This document shows, piece by piece, positions 17,865 through 28,977 of a stretch of 47,434 bases of DNA. A program made the translations under genes and the position numbers. This stretch comes from Verrucomicrobiota bacterium (GTDB taxonomy: Bacteria; Verrucomicrobiota; Verrucomicrobiia; Limisphaerales; JAJOIW01). The DNA lies in contig JAJOIW010000240.1 in assembly GCA_021209225.1 (NCBI GenBank), positions 1 through 47,434 on the forward strand, in the 5' to 3' direction. How positions within the stretch are numbered: the first letter of the stretch is position 1; each line of letters opens with the position of its first letter. A model generated the notes under the pieces. The model had not been told where the DNA came from and searched no databases. It worked only from the letters and a program-made list of their open reading frames with translations.

Positions 17865-18284
17865 CGGGAGGTTGATAGTGCGTGGTTTTGGCCTGGTGGA
17901 GGATCCCGACTCAATGGAATTTCTGATTTGATTAAACCACCACCGGGCCCGTTCCCGGCTGATTGGACCTGAATTCACATTCTGATTGGCGGATATCACC
18001 TGATCCAACTGGGACACCTGCCGCTGGGTTTCAATCTGTTGCATAACGAGCACCAGAATAGCACCCCCCACTGGGACACCCGCTGGCCTTGGGGTGGCTT
18101 TTTTGTGGAATTATTTTTGTGGGAAAGGAATAAAAATCGGAGCTAACGGGAAAGGAAGTTGCTATAGATTGGGGACTGTTTAGAACAGAATCTGTGCCGG
18201 CGGGGCGAAGGTCACGGCCTATGTGGCAGGAGTTCCTTCCGATACGGTGGCAGAGTTATCAAAGATAGAAAGACAGAGACGACA
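17865..18284. other. Intergenic stretch with a terminator; no convincing gene
   Basis: This 420-base stretch lies between the TIM-barrel gene and gdhA. A minus-strand frame at about 17814-18071 codes for a short glutamine-rich sequence starting with GTG, but it overlaps the upstream gene, has no ribosome-binding site and no known motif. A Rho-independent terminator lies at 18077-18104. The AT-rich part at 18105-18180 may hold the gdhA promoter, but no convincing -35/-10 pair was found. Confidence 0.4.
18077..18104 (+). terminator. Rho-independent terminator
   Basis: CACCC pairs with GGGTG around a ten-base loop, followed by GC and six T. It lies 212 bases after the TIM-barrel gene and would end that transcript before gdhA. 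Confidence 0.55.
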
Positions 18285-19725
18285 ATGGTCCAGGGACAGA
18301 ATCATCAACCGGCAGCGCAGGATCCTTTTTTACGATCGGTGGAGCAATATTTTGACAAGGCAGCAGCATTCACCAAGTTTCCTGATGGATTGCTGCAGCA
18401 GGTTAAAACCTGCAACAGCGTCTATCGCATGTCATTTCCCGTCGAACATGAGGATGGGCGGATTGAGGTGGTGGAGGCCTATCGGGCCCAACACAGCCAT
18501 CATCGATTGCCGACCAAGGGTGGGATTCGTTTCAGCATGATGGTATCCATGGAGGAGACAGTGGCTCTAGCCTCTTTGATGACCTACAAGTGTGCGATCG
18601 TGGATGTGCCATTCGGTGGGGCGAAAGGGGGGGTGCGGGTGGATCCACACCAACTCACCACCACATTCAAACGGCGATTAGTCCGCAGACTCACCGCTGA
18701 GATGGTCCGCAAGAATTTCATCGGGCCAGAGGTCGATGTGCCTGCCCCCGATTATGGCACCGGTGAGCAGGAGATGGCATGGATTGCAGATACCTATGTG
18801 GCATTGCAGCCCCATCAAATCAATGGATTTGCCTGTGTGACGGGCAAGCCTCTCTCACTGCACGGTATACCAGGAAGAAAGGAGGCCACTGGGTTAGGAG
18901 TCTATTACGGTCTTGATGAATGCATGAGGCAATCGGCCACCATGAAGCGGCTGGGCATGGATCCCGGCCTCGAAGGAAAGACGGTCATTATTCAGGGCCT
19001 GGGCAATGTGGGATTCCATTCAGGGAAGTATCTGCAGGAATCCGGAGGCGCCATCATAGTAGGCGTCGCTGAAAGAGAAGGGGGAGTCTACTCCACAAAA
19101 GGAATAGACATTAATGAATTATTCCTCTACCGGCAGTCACACGGTACGGTGGAGAATTTTCCCGGTACAATTTTTGTTCCTCAGTCGACAGATTTACTGA
19201 CATATCCATGTGACATATTGATTCCTGCGGCGCTGGAGAATCAGATTACGGAATTGAATGCGGCACACATTCAGGCAAAGATCATAGCGGAAGCTGCGAA
19301 TGGCCCAACCACTTCCGGTGGCGAAGCCATACTGAACCAGAAAAACTGTCTGGTGATTCCAGATGTTTTTCTGAATGCGGGTGGGGGTCACCGTATCGTA
19401 TTTTGAATGGCTGAAGAATCTGTCGCATGTCAGTTTTGACCGCATGACCAGTCGCCAGCAGATCAACAATAACAATCGGATACTGGACGTCCTGCAAAGC
19501 ATGACTGGCCGCCAGCTGTCCGTGGAGCAGAAGGCACTCTTCGCTCATGGCACACGCGAAGTCGATTATGTGCATTCGGCACTGGCAGATACGATGACCC
19601 GTGCCTATCAGGATGTGCACGAATGCTGGCAATCCCAGGGGCTGCCGGATATGCGGACGGCCGCCTTTTATTTCGCCATCAACCGGGTGGCCAAAGCCTA
19701 TGAAACTATGGGAATATTCCCCTAA
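18285..19725 (+). CDS. gdhA: Glutamate dehydrogenase (Glu/Leu/Phe/Val family), split by one frame break
   Basis: It interconverts glutamate and 2-oxoglutarate plus ammonia. The catalytic part has PTKGGIRFS, then TYKCAIVDVPFGGAKGGVRVDP with the active-site Lys, and PAPDYGTGEQEMAWIADTY. The cofactor domain has VTGKPLSLHGIPGRKEATGLG and VIIQGLGNVGFHSGKYL. The frame ends early at 19406 after DVFLNAGGG; removing one G from the G run at 19383-19387 restores the family sequence NAGGVTVSYFEWLKNLSHV and a normal C-terminus, for 479 residues in all. The ATG at 18285 is the only good start. The break is more likely a read error than a lost gene. Confidence 0.88.
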
Positions 19726-19741
19726 TGCTTGAAAAGAAGAG

Positions 19742-20481
19742 TTATTCGCTTCCGGTCAGATGTGTGTGACTCAGTGTGCGGAACTGCGCTAATTCCTGAA
19801 GCCAGGCTTGAATATCCGGTTCGTCCAGCCCATTCAGAATCTGAATCCCGGCTGACAGGCCCAGGCGGTTTGCGCCTGCCTGGATAAGTTGGAGGGCTGT
19901 CCGGGTATCGCGGATTCCTCCTGAGGCTTTGACGCCCATTTTTTTACCTACAACCTGACGCATTAATTGCACGTCGTGAATAGTTGCTCCGGCGCGGCCA
20001 AATCCTGTGGAGGTTTTGACGAAGTGGGTTCCGGCATCGCTTGCGACCTGGCATGCGGTGCGTTTCTCCTCGTCCGTGAGCAGACAGGTTTCCAGAATAA
20101 CCTTGACGATGCGGTCCTCAGCCGCCTCCACAATGTCCCGCAACTCGCGATGGATGAATTCCAGATCCCCTAGCTTCAATCGGCCGCAGGTAGGACAACG
20201 TCTATTTCTGAGGCACCATTATCCACGGCTGCCTCGGTTTCATAGCGCTTGACATCCGAATCCATGCAGCCGTGTGGAAACCCCACCACCGCACAAACTT
20301 GGATATTCGATCCCTCGAGCATGGCTGAAGCCAGTGACGTCCAGCCTCCATGAACACAGACGCTGAAGAAATGGTGATGGATTGCTTCCTCGCATAAAGC
20401 TCTTACGTCCGAGGCAGTTGCATCCGGACGTAAAAGTGTGTGGTCAATCACCCCGGCCAGTTCCTGCTTTAAATTATTCAT
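19742..20481 (-). CDS. deoC: Deoxyribose-phosphate aldolase, split by one frame break
   Basis: It splits 2-deoxyribose 5-phosphate to acetaldehyde and glyceraldehyde 3-phosphate in nucleoside salvage. The N-terminal frame has IDHTLLRPDATASDVRALCEEA, CVHGGW, VGFPHG and ASEIDVVLPAAD, then stops at about 20178. The next frame continues LKLGDLEFIHREL, KVILETCLL, HFVKTSTGFGRAGAT with the Schiff-base Lys, and VKASGGIRD. Adding one T to TT at 20178-20179 on the coding strand joins them into about 246 residues. The ATG at 20481 (or 20487) is likely; the frame extends further upstream without homology. It converges with gdhA, 16 bases apart. Confidence 0.87.
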
Positions 20482-20575
20482 TATCATAAACCTATAAAAA
20501 TCCCCGGCCAATTCCAGAAAAACTCTCAGAATATTCTTTTCAAGAGAGGACTTTGCCAGTCGATACCGGAGTGTG

Positions 20576-21001
20576 ATGATTAAGCAGAGTGATTGTGAAT
20601 CTTTATGGGGCGCTGCGTGTGAATACGCCCAATTAGCTTCCGACAAGTTTGTGAAAGAATGGCCGCATTGGTCAGAAAATGAAAAAAAGATGGCACGTGA
20701 AAAAACACGTGAAGAGATGCAGATTCATTTTCTATTTCCAAATCTTCAGGATGGCGAGCGGTATGCGTTATTGGCATTGAAATTTGCCAACAAGAGTGTG
20801 AGCCTGCTGGTCAACAGCCCCACTGTCGGACTCAATGATGAGCAACGGAAAGACCGTGAATTCAAAACCACCGAAGTTGAAAAACTCTTTCTGGAAGCAA
20901 AAAGCCATGTCCTCGCCTGTGGGTTATTCCGCAAACTGTCGCCTGTCCAGCAGAATATCATTCAGGATAAATATCTGAATATTGATTTCCAATTGGATTA
21001 A
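20576..21001 (+). CDS. Hypothetical protein
   Basis: I do not recognise this 141-residue protein. It is soluble, mostly helical and rich in charged residues (WSENEKKMAREKTREEMQ, DEQRKDREFKTTEVEKLF), with no signal peptide or membrane helix. It is divergent from deoC, with 94 bases between the starts, and is followed by a Rho-independent terminator, which supports it as a real gene. GTG one codon upstream is an alternative start. Confidence 0.6.
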   Translation: MIKQSDCESLWGAACEYAQLASDKFVKEWPHWSENEKKMAREKTREEMQIHFLFPNLQDGERYALLALKFANKSVSLLVNSPTVGLNDEQRKDREFKTTEVEKLFLEAKSHVLACGLFRKLSPVQQNIIQDKYLNIDFQLD

Positions 21002-21049
21002 TCCCCGGGTGGGGAGTGTGTCCGACTGCAAATATACATTGATTGTCTG

Positions 21050-21074
21050 TCGCCGAAAGCTGGCGATTTTTTTT
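21050..21074 (+). terminator. Rho-independent terminator after the hypothetical gene
   Basis: TCGCC pairs with GGCGA around a seven-base loop (GAAAGCT) and is followed by eight T. It lies 48 bases after the hypothetical gene's stop. Confidence 0.8.
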
Positions 21075-21205
21075 ATTTATTATATTATCTGGAATGATGG
21101 CGGATTGGTGTTTATCGCAGCGGATTGGATATTGCCGGAATCTCATGTCAGGGCATTGGGCAGCGGATATTTGAAACAGTAAATTTTCCCGGAGATGGGA
21201 ATGAA

Positions 21206-21240
21206 ATGAAAAAGCCACTGGAAATCACTTCGAGTGGCTG
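21206..21240 (-). terminator. Rho-independent terminator of mdh
   Basis: On the minus strand AGCCACT and AGTGGCT form a seven-base perfect stem with a 13-base loop, followed by a T run. It lies 28 bases downstream of the mdh stop. Confidence 0.8.
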
Positions 21241-21267
21241 GAATCGTCTGTTTGGGAGACAGGGAAT

Positions 21268-22260
21268 TCACCTGGATGGGATGAGGTCCGTGAGCATGGA
21301 TCTTTCCTCCACAAGTTCAGCCACCGATGCATCGATTTTCTGTCGGCTGAATTCGTTTATGGACAAGCCTTGGACGATTTCGAGTGAGCCCCCGATATTT
21401 CGGGTGGGGAAGGAGGTGATGATTCCTTTTTCAACGCCGTAGCTCCCATCGGAGCACAGAGCGACACTATGCCAATCTCCGCCTGCAGTTGGCCGGATGA
21501 TGGATTTGACGGTGTCGATCGCGGCGTTGGCAGCTGAAGCAGCGCTGGAAGCCCCCCGGGCTTCTATGATGGCCGCGCCCCTTTTCTGAACAGTACTGAT
21601 GAATGAACCTTTGAGCCAATCCTGGTCGGAGATCACCTGGTTTGCTGGGGCTCCATTGATTTTAGCGTTATAGAAATCCGGGTATTGAGTGGCTGAGTGA
21701 TTTCCCCAGATCGTCATGTTTGTCACTTTGGAAACTGGAACACCAGCCTTTTGAGCCAACTGGGTTTTGGCGCGGTTCTCGTCCAGTCGGGTCATGGCAA
21801 ACCATCTGTCTCGGGGTACTTCCGGGGCGTTGCTCATTGCGATCAGGCAGTTGGTATTGCATGGGTTTCCAACCACCAGGGTGCGAATGTTGCGGGCCGC
21901 ATTTTTCTGGATTGCCTGCCCTTGACCGACGAAGATTTTCCCGTTGATTCCAAGGAGGTCCTTCCGTTCCATGCCAGCCTTGCGGGGAACACTCCCGACG
22001 AGCAATGCCCAATTCACTCCATCAAAACCTTTATTCAGGTCGGATGTGGGGCGGATATAATCTACAAGTGGGAAGGCACAGTCATCGAGTTCCATGACAA
22101 CTCCCTCCAGGGCTTTCAAGGCGGGCTCGATTTCGATGAGGTGGAGAGCGACTGGTTGTTCCGGACCAAAGACTTCGCCACTCGCAATTCTGAACAGCAA
22201 GGAGTATCCAATTTGTCCGGCTGCACCCGTGACCGCCACTTTAATAGTTTCTTTGCTCAT
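21268..22260 (-). CDS. mdh: Malate dehydrogenase
   Basis: It interconverts malate and oxaloacetate in the citric acid cycle. The 330-residue protein belongs to the cytosolic-type MDH group: [26 protein letters not shown] is the NAD-binding start, then [51 protein letters not shown] with substrate arginine, and [11 protein letters not shown] with the catalytic His. A Cys-rich or frame problem is absent; the gene is intact. ATG at 22260 ([10 protein letters not shown]) is preferred to that at 22284. It is followed by its own terminator. Confidence 0.95.
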   Translation of the reverse strand: MSKETIKVAVTGAAGQIGYSLLFRIASGEVFGPEQPVALHLIEIEPALKALEGVVMELDDCAFPLVDYIRPTSDLNKGFDGVNWALLVGSVPRKAGMERKDLLGINGKIFVGQGQAIQKNAARNIRTLVVGNPCNTNCLIAMSNAPEVPRDRWFAMTRLDENRAKTQLAQKAGVPVSKVTNMTIWGNHSATQYPDFYNAKINGAPANQVISDQDWLKGSFISTVQKRGAAIIEARGASSAASAANAAIDTVKSIIRPTAGGDWHSVALCSDGSYGVEKGIITSFPTRNIGGSLEIVQGLSINEFSRQKIDASVAELVEERSMLTDLIPSR

Positions 22261-22503
22261 AATTTCGCACTCATTATGAAGCAATTCCCTTTCCTTTCAA
22301 GGAAACTCAGATGCCCATGCGAATGAGCCTGGATTCAAGGAATGCCAGGGTTTCATGGAATTCATGACAAAACATTGGGGAACCTTTTACGATTTGGAAT
22401 TGGAAATCGGCGCCGGAAGGAGCATAGTCCAATTTATGAATTCCATCACAGACGCCAGATTGAGCGCGTGGACACACTCCGATTGGCCGATTAGAAAAGG
22501 AGA

Positions 22504-25500
22504 ATGGCAATGAAATGGATGCATAAATGGAATACCACAAGCCATGGGAGGATGCTTTTGTGGATGGTTCTCGTTGGGAACCTGAATGGAGGTATGGCTG
22601 TGTATGGAGTTGGATTACTGGATTCCCCAGCGAATGGCATGCCATCCAAAGATGTGGGGCTGCATGCTGTTTATGGAGCGAGGATCCATGTCAGTCCAGA
22701 GGAAGTCCTGACAAACAGCTGGGTATTGGTGCGCAGGGACCGGATTGAAAAGATATTGAAGCCGGATGAGAAGGTGCCTTCGGGCTACCGGCAATGGAAA
22801 CTGGGTGAACCAGATATTTATGCCGGATTTATTGAGCCGTATCTGGAAATTGATGTTCCCGCGTCGAATACCTCCAATCCCGGGATTCATTGGAATGAGC
22901 GGGTGCAACCGGATCGACAGGTTTTGAGTGGGGGCCTGCCCGATGAAAAAATGAGGGAGGAACTGCGGAAGCTGGGATTTGGAGCTGCACAACTGGTGCC
23001 TCGGAATGGCCTGGTTCGAGGTTTCAGCAGTGTCATTTCCATGGCCGGCCTATCTGAGGACAGGTCCTTAGCCCGCCCGCCAATTCTTGAGGCGTTGCAG
23101 CGCCAGGTGATGGCATTTGAAGGTGGAAGGAATCCCAATTCTCTGATGGGTCAGATGGCTTTGATGCGACAGGTGTTTCTTGATGCGGAATGGAATGCCC
23201 GTCAGGGGGAGATCATGGGCCCGAATGCTTTGGATCATTTGCATATTGAGCGCAGTCACCCGCGGAATTCCGGGATACCTGCGACCGCATTTCTGTTCAA
23301 GGTCCTCGATGAGGTGGACCACCTCAGGGCAGACAAGATACTCAAAGAATTTGGTATCCGGAATGTGGTCATGGTCGGCACTGGCAGTGAGTTCAAGCGG
23401 GTCCGAGCCATATCCACCGACTACCCGATCATTGTGCCATTGAAATTTCCAAAAGCTCCATCGATTGCCAGCGTTGGGGAGCAGGAGTCGGTGGAACTCC
23501 GTCAATTGATGGAGTGGGAATACGCCCCATCGAATGCTAAGATCCTTCTCGATCATGGACATCGGGTCGCGCTGTCCACTTTTGGAGGTGTCGGGGAATA
23601 TGCCGCTAATCTTAATAAAGTGATGGAATCCGGGGTGTCGCCTGAGCAAGGCCTTTCCATGGTGACCACGACTCCGGCATCCCTGATTGGTTTGGAATCA
23701 GAACTGGGAAAGATTCAGGCAGGATTTCGGGCGAACCTGGTTCTCTCCGATAAGCCACTTTTTGTACCCGGGAAGGTCGGCGAGATTCAAATGTCATGGG
23801 TTGATGGCATTCCCTATCGGGTGGCTGTTGACAAACCTCAGGACCTGAAAGGAACCTGGCTGGTCCAAGGTGATTTCGGATTTGATGGACCCGTGGAACT
23901 CCAGATCACCGGATCAAAAGGGGCCACTCTGCGAATCAATGAAACCCAGGCGGAAGTCTCCCATTTTTCAATGAATGCCGGAGCCCTGCATTTTGTGAGT
24001 CGGCATCCGGCATTCGGGGATGAACCCTTGGTGATATTTTCCGGATCCTTGTTGGACCCGGAGCGAGGCGAAGCGAGTCGAATGGTGGGACGCACGGTTC
24101 ATCTGGATGGATCGGGAATCGATTGGGTGGCCGACTTTCAGCCGAAGTCCTCCGCCATTGGCAAGGACGAATCCCCTGGGCAAGAAGGAATAAAAGCATC
24201 CGGATTGCTCCAGTCCTGGACAGGATATTGGGATGGACGGGTTTCGGAATCAGGCCGGCAGAAGGACATTTCAATGACTCTATATCAGCGGTCCGATGGG
24301 CAAATTTATGGGCATCTGGAGGAGGATGGAAAGACAGTTCCCATGATGGCTGTCACCACATCTCCCCAAAGCCTCACTGCGCAGTTTGATCCAGACAGGA
24401 AGTATATAAAAATTTATCTGCGCCCTGGGGAACAGAATTCCCTTTCCGGCTGGGTGACATCGGGAGATTCATCCGCCCAGTGGGCGCTCAAAGGCTCGTT
24501 ATTGGGTCGCGTCGGGAATCCGAAGCCGGCAGCCAGGTCCCCGAAATTAGTCGGGCGGTGGCAGCTAGACGTCCGATTGCCGGATGGAGGCACCGCATAC
24601 CCCGTGATCGATCTGAATTATGAGTCCGGGGATTGGACCGGAACCCTTCTGATGGAGGGGCGTCCCCTTGAGGTTATTCAAATCTGGAGCCTTGGCCCAT
24701 CCGCGGCGGATGATGATGGAATATTCATATTGGCGGAGGAAGCCAACGCGCAACCCCATTCTGATGCGTCACCAGGCCGCCAAACGGCCCGGTTGCAGCT
24801 GGAGGTCAGCGATCAGGGGCGGGTTGTTCAAGGCTCTGTCACCTGGGCGGACAAATCCGCTCACATAACCCTGTCCAAAGGCCTCTCCGCTGAAGCCATT
24901 GAAAGTAAAAAAATCGATCACTTCTCAGGGTCAAGCGGGACCTTCTGAATCCAAACCATTCATCTCCCCGCTGGCTGTCCCATTTGGGCCCTATGGAATG
25001 GAGTCTTTGCCCGCGATGGAAAGTGTCTGGGTGCAGGGAGCAACCATCTGGACCAGCGGACCGCTTGGAAAATTGGAATCGGCGGACATGATGACGCATG
25101 AAGGTCAGATAATTTTTGTGGGTACGCACGAACAAGCTGCTCAAACAGCTGAGTCGATGGCGGGTGTCCCATGGAGAATTATGGATGGGGCCGGGAAACA
25201 TGTGACGCCGGGATTGATTGATTGTCATTCTCATACAGGAATTTCCCGTGGAATCAACGAAGTTGGGCAAGCCGTGACGGCTGAAGTGAGGATAGGTGAC
25301 AGCACAGATCCGGATGATGTGAATTGGTATCGACAACTGGCAGGTGGACTGACCACCGTCAACACGCTTCATGGCTCTGCCAACCCAATAGGTGGCCAGA
25401 ACCAGGTGAATAAAATCCGTTGGGGATCTCTGCATCCGGATGAGATGCATTTTGCGGGAGCTATTCCCGGCATCAAATTTGCACTGGGGGAGAATGTCAA

Positions 25501-26491
25501 GCGAAGCCAAAACCGCTACCCCAATACCCGCATGGGAGTTGAAAGCCTCTTCCGGGAACGCTTTTCTGCGGCATTGGAATACCGCCGCCAATGGGAGCAA
25601 TTTCAAATGGGAATCACTGCCATGCTCCCCCGCCGCGATCTGGAACTTGAGGCCCTGTCCGAAATACTCGACGGCCGGCGATTGATTCATTGTCATTCCT
25701 ACCGCCAGGATGAAATTCTCATGTTGTGCGGGATTGCACGTGAGTACGGATTCCGCATAGGCACCTTTCAGCACATACTCGAAGGCTATAAAGTGGCCGA
25801 GGCCATCCGCGAGCATGCGATTGGTGGGTCCGCTTTTTCCGACTGGTGGGCATATAAAGTGGAGGTTCAGGATGCGATTCCTTATGCCGGAGCCATCATG
25901 CATAAGGCTGGTGTCCTGGTGTCATTCAACTCGGATGATAGTGAAATGGCCCGGCGCATGAATCTGGAAGCTGCCAAAGCTGTCAAATATGGCAACCTCA
26001 GCGAAGTGGAAGCTCTGAATTTTGTCACCATAAATCCGGCCAGGCAACTCATGATCGATACTTCTGTGGGGTCTCTGGAGAAAGGAAAGGATGCTGATTT
26101 TGTTTTATGGTCGACTCATCCCTTTTCAACCGCCACCGTTTGTCAATCCACCTGGATTGATGGGCGGGAATATTTTTCGATAGAGAAGGACCGGGACCAC
26201 CGCGCAAAAATTGCGGCTGAGAGAAAGCGGCTCATGGCCAGGGTTTTTGGCCCAGCCAAGACGGAACCATCGAAAAACTCCCCAGAGAAGGAGGAGAATT
26301 CCCAAGGGGCGCCCAAGCAATCCGGAGACGATCTATCATCGCCATTTGAATATTGGGAAAACCGGATCGTATTCCAGCGCAATCTTCAGATGTACCGTCT
26401 CGGTATGGATCCGACCCGATCCTCTTGTGGAGAATGTGGCGTTCGCGGTCATCAGCTCATCAACCCCATATCAGAACCTGTCCAACCATGA
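22504..26491 (+). CDS. Secreted two-domain amidohydrolase (degenerate plus active domain); one frame break
   Basis: The N-terminal frame (22504-24948) has a signal segment (MLLWMVLVGNLNGGMAVYG), a first amidohydrolase-like domain that lacks the HxH metal motif (AGFIEPYLEID where 'GxIDxHxH' is expected), then a beta-rich region (about residues 440-800). The second frame (from about 24899) has an intact domain: TPGLIDCHSHTG with HSH at 25226-25234, RRLIHCHSYRQDEIL, FQHILEGYK and SFNSDDSEMARRMNLEA, ending NPARQLMIDTSVGSLEKGKDADFVLW. Removing one A from the A7 run at 24907-24913 fuses them (ESKKSITSQG) into about 1328 residues. The ATG at 22504 follows AAAAGGAG. The next gene overlaps its stop as ATGA. 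Substrate unknown; a cyclic amide or peptide is a family-level guess. Confidence 0.75.
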
Positions 26492-27897
26492 AGTATCCAT
26501 ACCAACCAATTCCAAATATGAATCCTTTGAATCTGAGCAGAAATTTCTGGTGCACTGGATGGGTGCTTTCTGGGTTCATAGCCTTGGCATCGACAGGCTG
26601 GTCCCAGGATCTCGGGCATAAAGCGGCACCGCAAAAATCCCCTATCGTTTTATCTGGGGGAGCTATCCATACCGTCAGTGGGAACATCATTCCCGCAGGC
26701 TTTATTGAGTTTGAAAATGGGATCATTCAGCGCATTGGCTCTGGACCAGTTGGCGACAGGGCAGGTGTTCAGAAGCTGGACGTCACTGGATTGCATATAT
26801 ACCCCGGACTGATTCATCCATATACCCAGTTGGGAATGAAGGAAATCAGTTCTTTGAGTGATCCGACCGACGTTGAGGAATTGGGATCGCGGACCCCTGA
26901 AGTTCGGGCAACGGTGACCGTGAATCCGGATTCGACGGTGATCCCGGTGAGCCGCAGCAATGGCATCCTGCTGGCGGGTGTTTTTCCGACTGGCGGGCTC
27001 ATATCGGGTCGTGCTGGGATGATCCGTCTGGATGGATGGACCACGGTTGACATGACAGTTCTGCGGTCAGCCGGGCTCGTCATCAATTGGCCGAATATCC
27101 GCCCTATCTCAGCTTCATGGATGAAGGATTCTGCCGAGCAGCAAAGAAAAAAATCACGTGAAGAGATGCTTTCGCTGACAGATTATTTTGACCAGGCTCT
27201 GGCTTATTATAAAGCGAAAGCTGCTGGGATACGCAGTGAAGCGGACATTCGATTCGATTCCATACGTGGGATATTTCCGGCGGATTCAGGGGCTCAGCCG
27301 GAGGAACAGGTCTTTGTAGTGGCTCAGGACTTCGATCAGCTGGTCTCATCCGTCCAGGTGGCGCGACGTTATGGCTGGCGATTGGTTCTCATTGGTGCTG
27401 AAGAGGCGGATTTATGCCTGCCCATGCTCCGGGAAAATCAGGTGAAGGTCATTCTTCTCAATACCCATAGACTCCCCCGTCGCGAGGACAGCGATTATGA
27501 TGAAGCCTGGAAACTGCCATTGAGGCTTCAGGACAGTGGAGTGACCTGGTGTCTGGGCAATCAGGAGATGTTTGGCAACGAACGGAATTTGCCATACCAC
27601 GCTGGAGCCACTGTCGGGTTCGGTTTGACCCCGGATCAGGCAATCCGCTCCATTTCCCTGTCCGTGGCGGAAGTCTTCGGAATTGAAAAAAATTACGGGT
27701 CCCTGGAAGTTGGAAAATCAGCGACACTCATTGTGACCACTGGCTCGCCATTGGAAATCATGTCGGAAATCAGGCTGGCATTTATTGATGGGCGACAAAT
27801 TGATCTGAGCAGCAAGCACACGCGGCTCCGTGACAAATATGAAGCTAAATACCAGCAGCTGGGCCCTTACCCGGTCAATGCCGCACCTTCGGAGTAA
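26488..27897 (+). CDS. Exported amidohydrolase-fold protein without metal-binding histidines
   Basis: A protein of 469 residues. It has a signal segment (WVLSGFIALASTGWSQ) and an amidohydrolase-like frame: VLSGGAIHTVSGNIIPAGFIEFENG is the usual beta-sandwich start, but the metal motif reads YPGLIHPYTQLG, with Gln in the place of the second His. The end, DQAIRSISLSVAEVFGIEKNYGSLEVGKSATLIV, is the classic C-terminal block. No HxH and no aligned catalytic Asp is evident, so it may be an inactive partner of the enzyme encoded upstream. The ATG at 26488 overlaps that gene's stop as ATGA; ATG at 26518 is a possible alternative. Confidence 0.72.
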   Translation: MKYPYQPIPNMNPLNLSRNFWCTGWVLSGFIALASTGWSQDLGHKAAPQKSPIVLSGGAIHTVSGNIIPAGFIEFENGIIQRIGSGPVGDRAGVQKLDVTGLHIYPGLIHPYTQLGMKEISSLSDPTDVEELGSRTPEVRATVTVNPDSTVIPVSRSNGILLAGVFPTGGLISGRAGMIRLDGWTTVDMTVLRSAGLVINWPNIRPISASWMKDSAEQQRKKSREEMLSLTDYFDQALAYYKAKAAGIRSEADIRFDSIRGIFPADSGAQPEEQVFVVAQDFDQLVSSVQVARRYGWRLVLIGAEEADLCLPMLRENQVKVILLNTHRLPRREDSDYDEAWKLPLRLQDSGVTWCLGNQEMFGNERNLPYHAGATVGFGLTPDQAIRSISLSVAEVFGIEKNYGSLEVGKSATLIVTTGSPLEIMSEIRLAFIDGRQIDLSSKHTRLRDKYEAKYQQLGPYPVNAAPSE

Positions 27898-27951
27898 ATC
27901 CATTATCCTATTGGCGACACCTGCCACTCTTGGCAGACTCCTCTCAGCAAT

Positions 27952-28977
27952 ATGAAATGTCTGGTGACTGGAATCAGCGGATTTATAGGTGGCCATGTGG
28001 CTCGGGATCTCATTCGTCGAGGACACCAGGTGCGTGGATTCCATAGGCAAGGCGCCGATCTCCGGGCCGTCGCCGATCTGGAGTTTGAATCCTTTCCCGG
28101 CGACCTCACAGATCGGGACGCCGTCATGGACTCGGTTCGGGGTTGCGAGCAAGTCTACCATGTCGGAGCAGCCTACTCTTTGTGGATGAGGAATTACTCC
28201 CCCATGTATGCCGCCAATGTGGATGGGACACGTTTCATTTTTGAAGCAGCCGCCCGGCATGGAGCTGATCGGGTCATTTACACCAGCACCGTTGGATGTG
28301 TAGGTGTGCCTCACAGGAGAAACCGCGATGCCTCAGGCCGTGTGATCCCAACCAATGAGAGCGCATTCCTGCCGGAATCCGCCATGTTGAATCCCTACAA
28401 ACATTCCAAATGGCTCGCGGAACAAATAGCTCTGGAAAAAGCCGCTGCGGGTCAACCCATTGTCATAGTCAATCCAAGTGCCCCAGTGGGCCCGGGCGAT
28501 ATCAAACCAACCCCTACCGGACAGGTCATTCTCGACTTCATCCGGCGCAAAATGCCGGCTTACCTCGATACCGGCCTGAATTGGGTGGATGTGCGGGATG
28601 TGGCCGCTGCCCATTTCCTCGCCGGTCAGGTGGGAGTTCCAGGGCAAAGATATATCCTCGGAAACCAGGAAGGTAACTGGACCATGAAACAATTTCTCGA
28701 GTGCCTCTCCGACCTGACCGGGCTCCCTGCGCCCAGGTTTCAGGTGCCTTATGCTGTCGCCTGGACGGCTGCCCTGGTGGATGAATCCATTGCCCGATGG
28801 ACTGGGCGTCCTCCCACAGCGCCTATGGGTGGAGTCCGCATGGCCAAAAATCTGATGTGGTTCGATCCCTCCAGGGCAGTCCGAGAATTGGGCATGCCAC
28901 AGAATCCACTGAAGTCCGCTCTGCTCGATGCGGTCCAGGACCTCCGAATCCGGTTTAATCTTCCGGAATCCCGTTGA
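27952..28977 (+). CDS. hpnA: Hopanoid-associated sugar epimerase (HpnA-type SDR)
   Basis: An extended SDR of 341 residues. It begins MKCLVTGISGFIGGHVARDL with the NAD-binding GxxGxxG. The catalytic part has VIYTSTVGCVGVP and NPYKHSKWLAEQIAL (YxxxK). The HpnA group shows the strings VNPSAPVGPGDIKPTPTG and RKMPAYLDTGLNWVDVRDVAAAH, which are clearly present. HpnA is linked to hopanoid lipid gene clusters, though its exact step is not established. No squalene-hopene cyclase or other hpn gene is near, so it stands alone here. It overlaps the convergent flippase gene by 23 bases. Confidence 0.85.
   Translation: MKCLVTGISGFIGGHVARDLIRRGHQVRGFHRQGADLRAVADLEFESFPGDLTDRDAVMDSVRGCEQVYHVGAAYSLWMRNYSPMYAANVDGTRFIFEAAARHGADRVIYTSTVGCVGVPHRRNRDASGRVIPTNESAFLPESAMLNPYKHSKWLAEQIALEKAAAGQPIVIVNPSAPVGPGDIKPTPTGQVILDFIRRKMPAYLDTGLNWVDVRDVAAAHFLAGQVGVPGQRYILGNQEGNWTMKQFLECLSDLTGLPAPRFQVPYAVAWTAALVDESIARWTGRPPTAPMGGVRMAKNLMWFDPSRAVRELGMPQNPLKSALLDAVQDLRIRFNLPESR

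Noticed and set aside
17814-18071. A minus-strand frame with a hydrophobic start and Gln-rich body
   Set aside because: It overlaps the end of the TIM-barrel gene, lacks a ribosome-binding site and matches no family I know. It is kept only as a note on the intergenic stretch.
24907-24913. A7 run as a programmed frameshift or transcription-slippage site in the amidohydrolase gene
   Set aside because: The needed shift is +1 and the same kind of break occurs in a dozen unrelated genes, so a read error is simpler.
24839-25903. A 354-codon minus-strand frame opposite the amidohydrolase gene
   Set aside because: It lies fully opposite a gene with clear conserved motifs and its translation has no domain or signal; it is a shadow frame.
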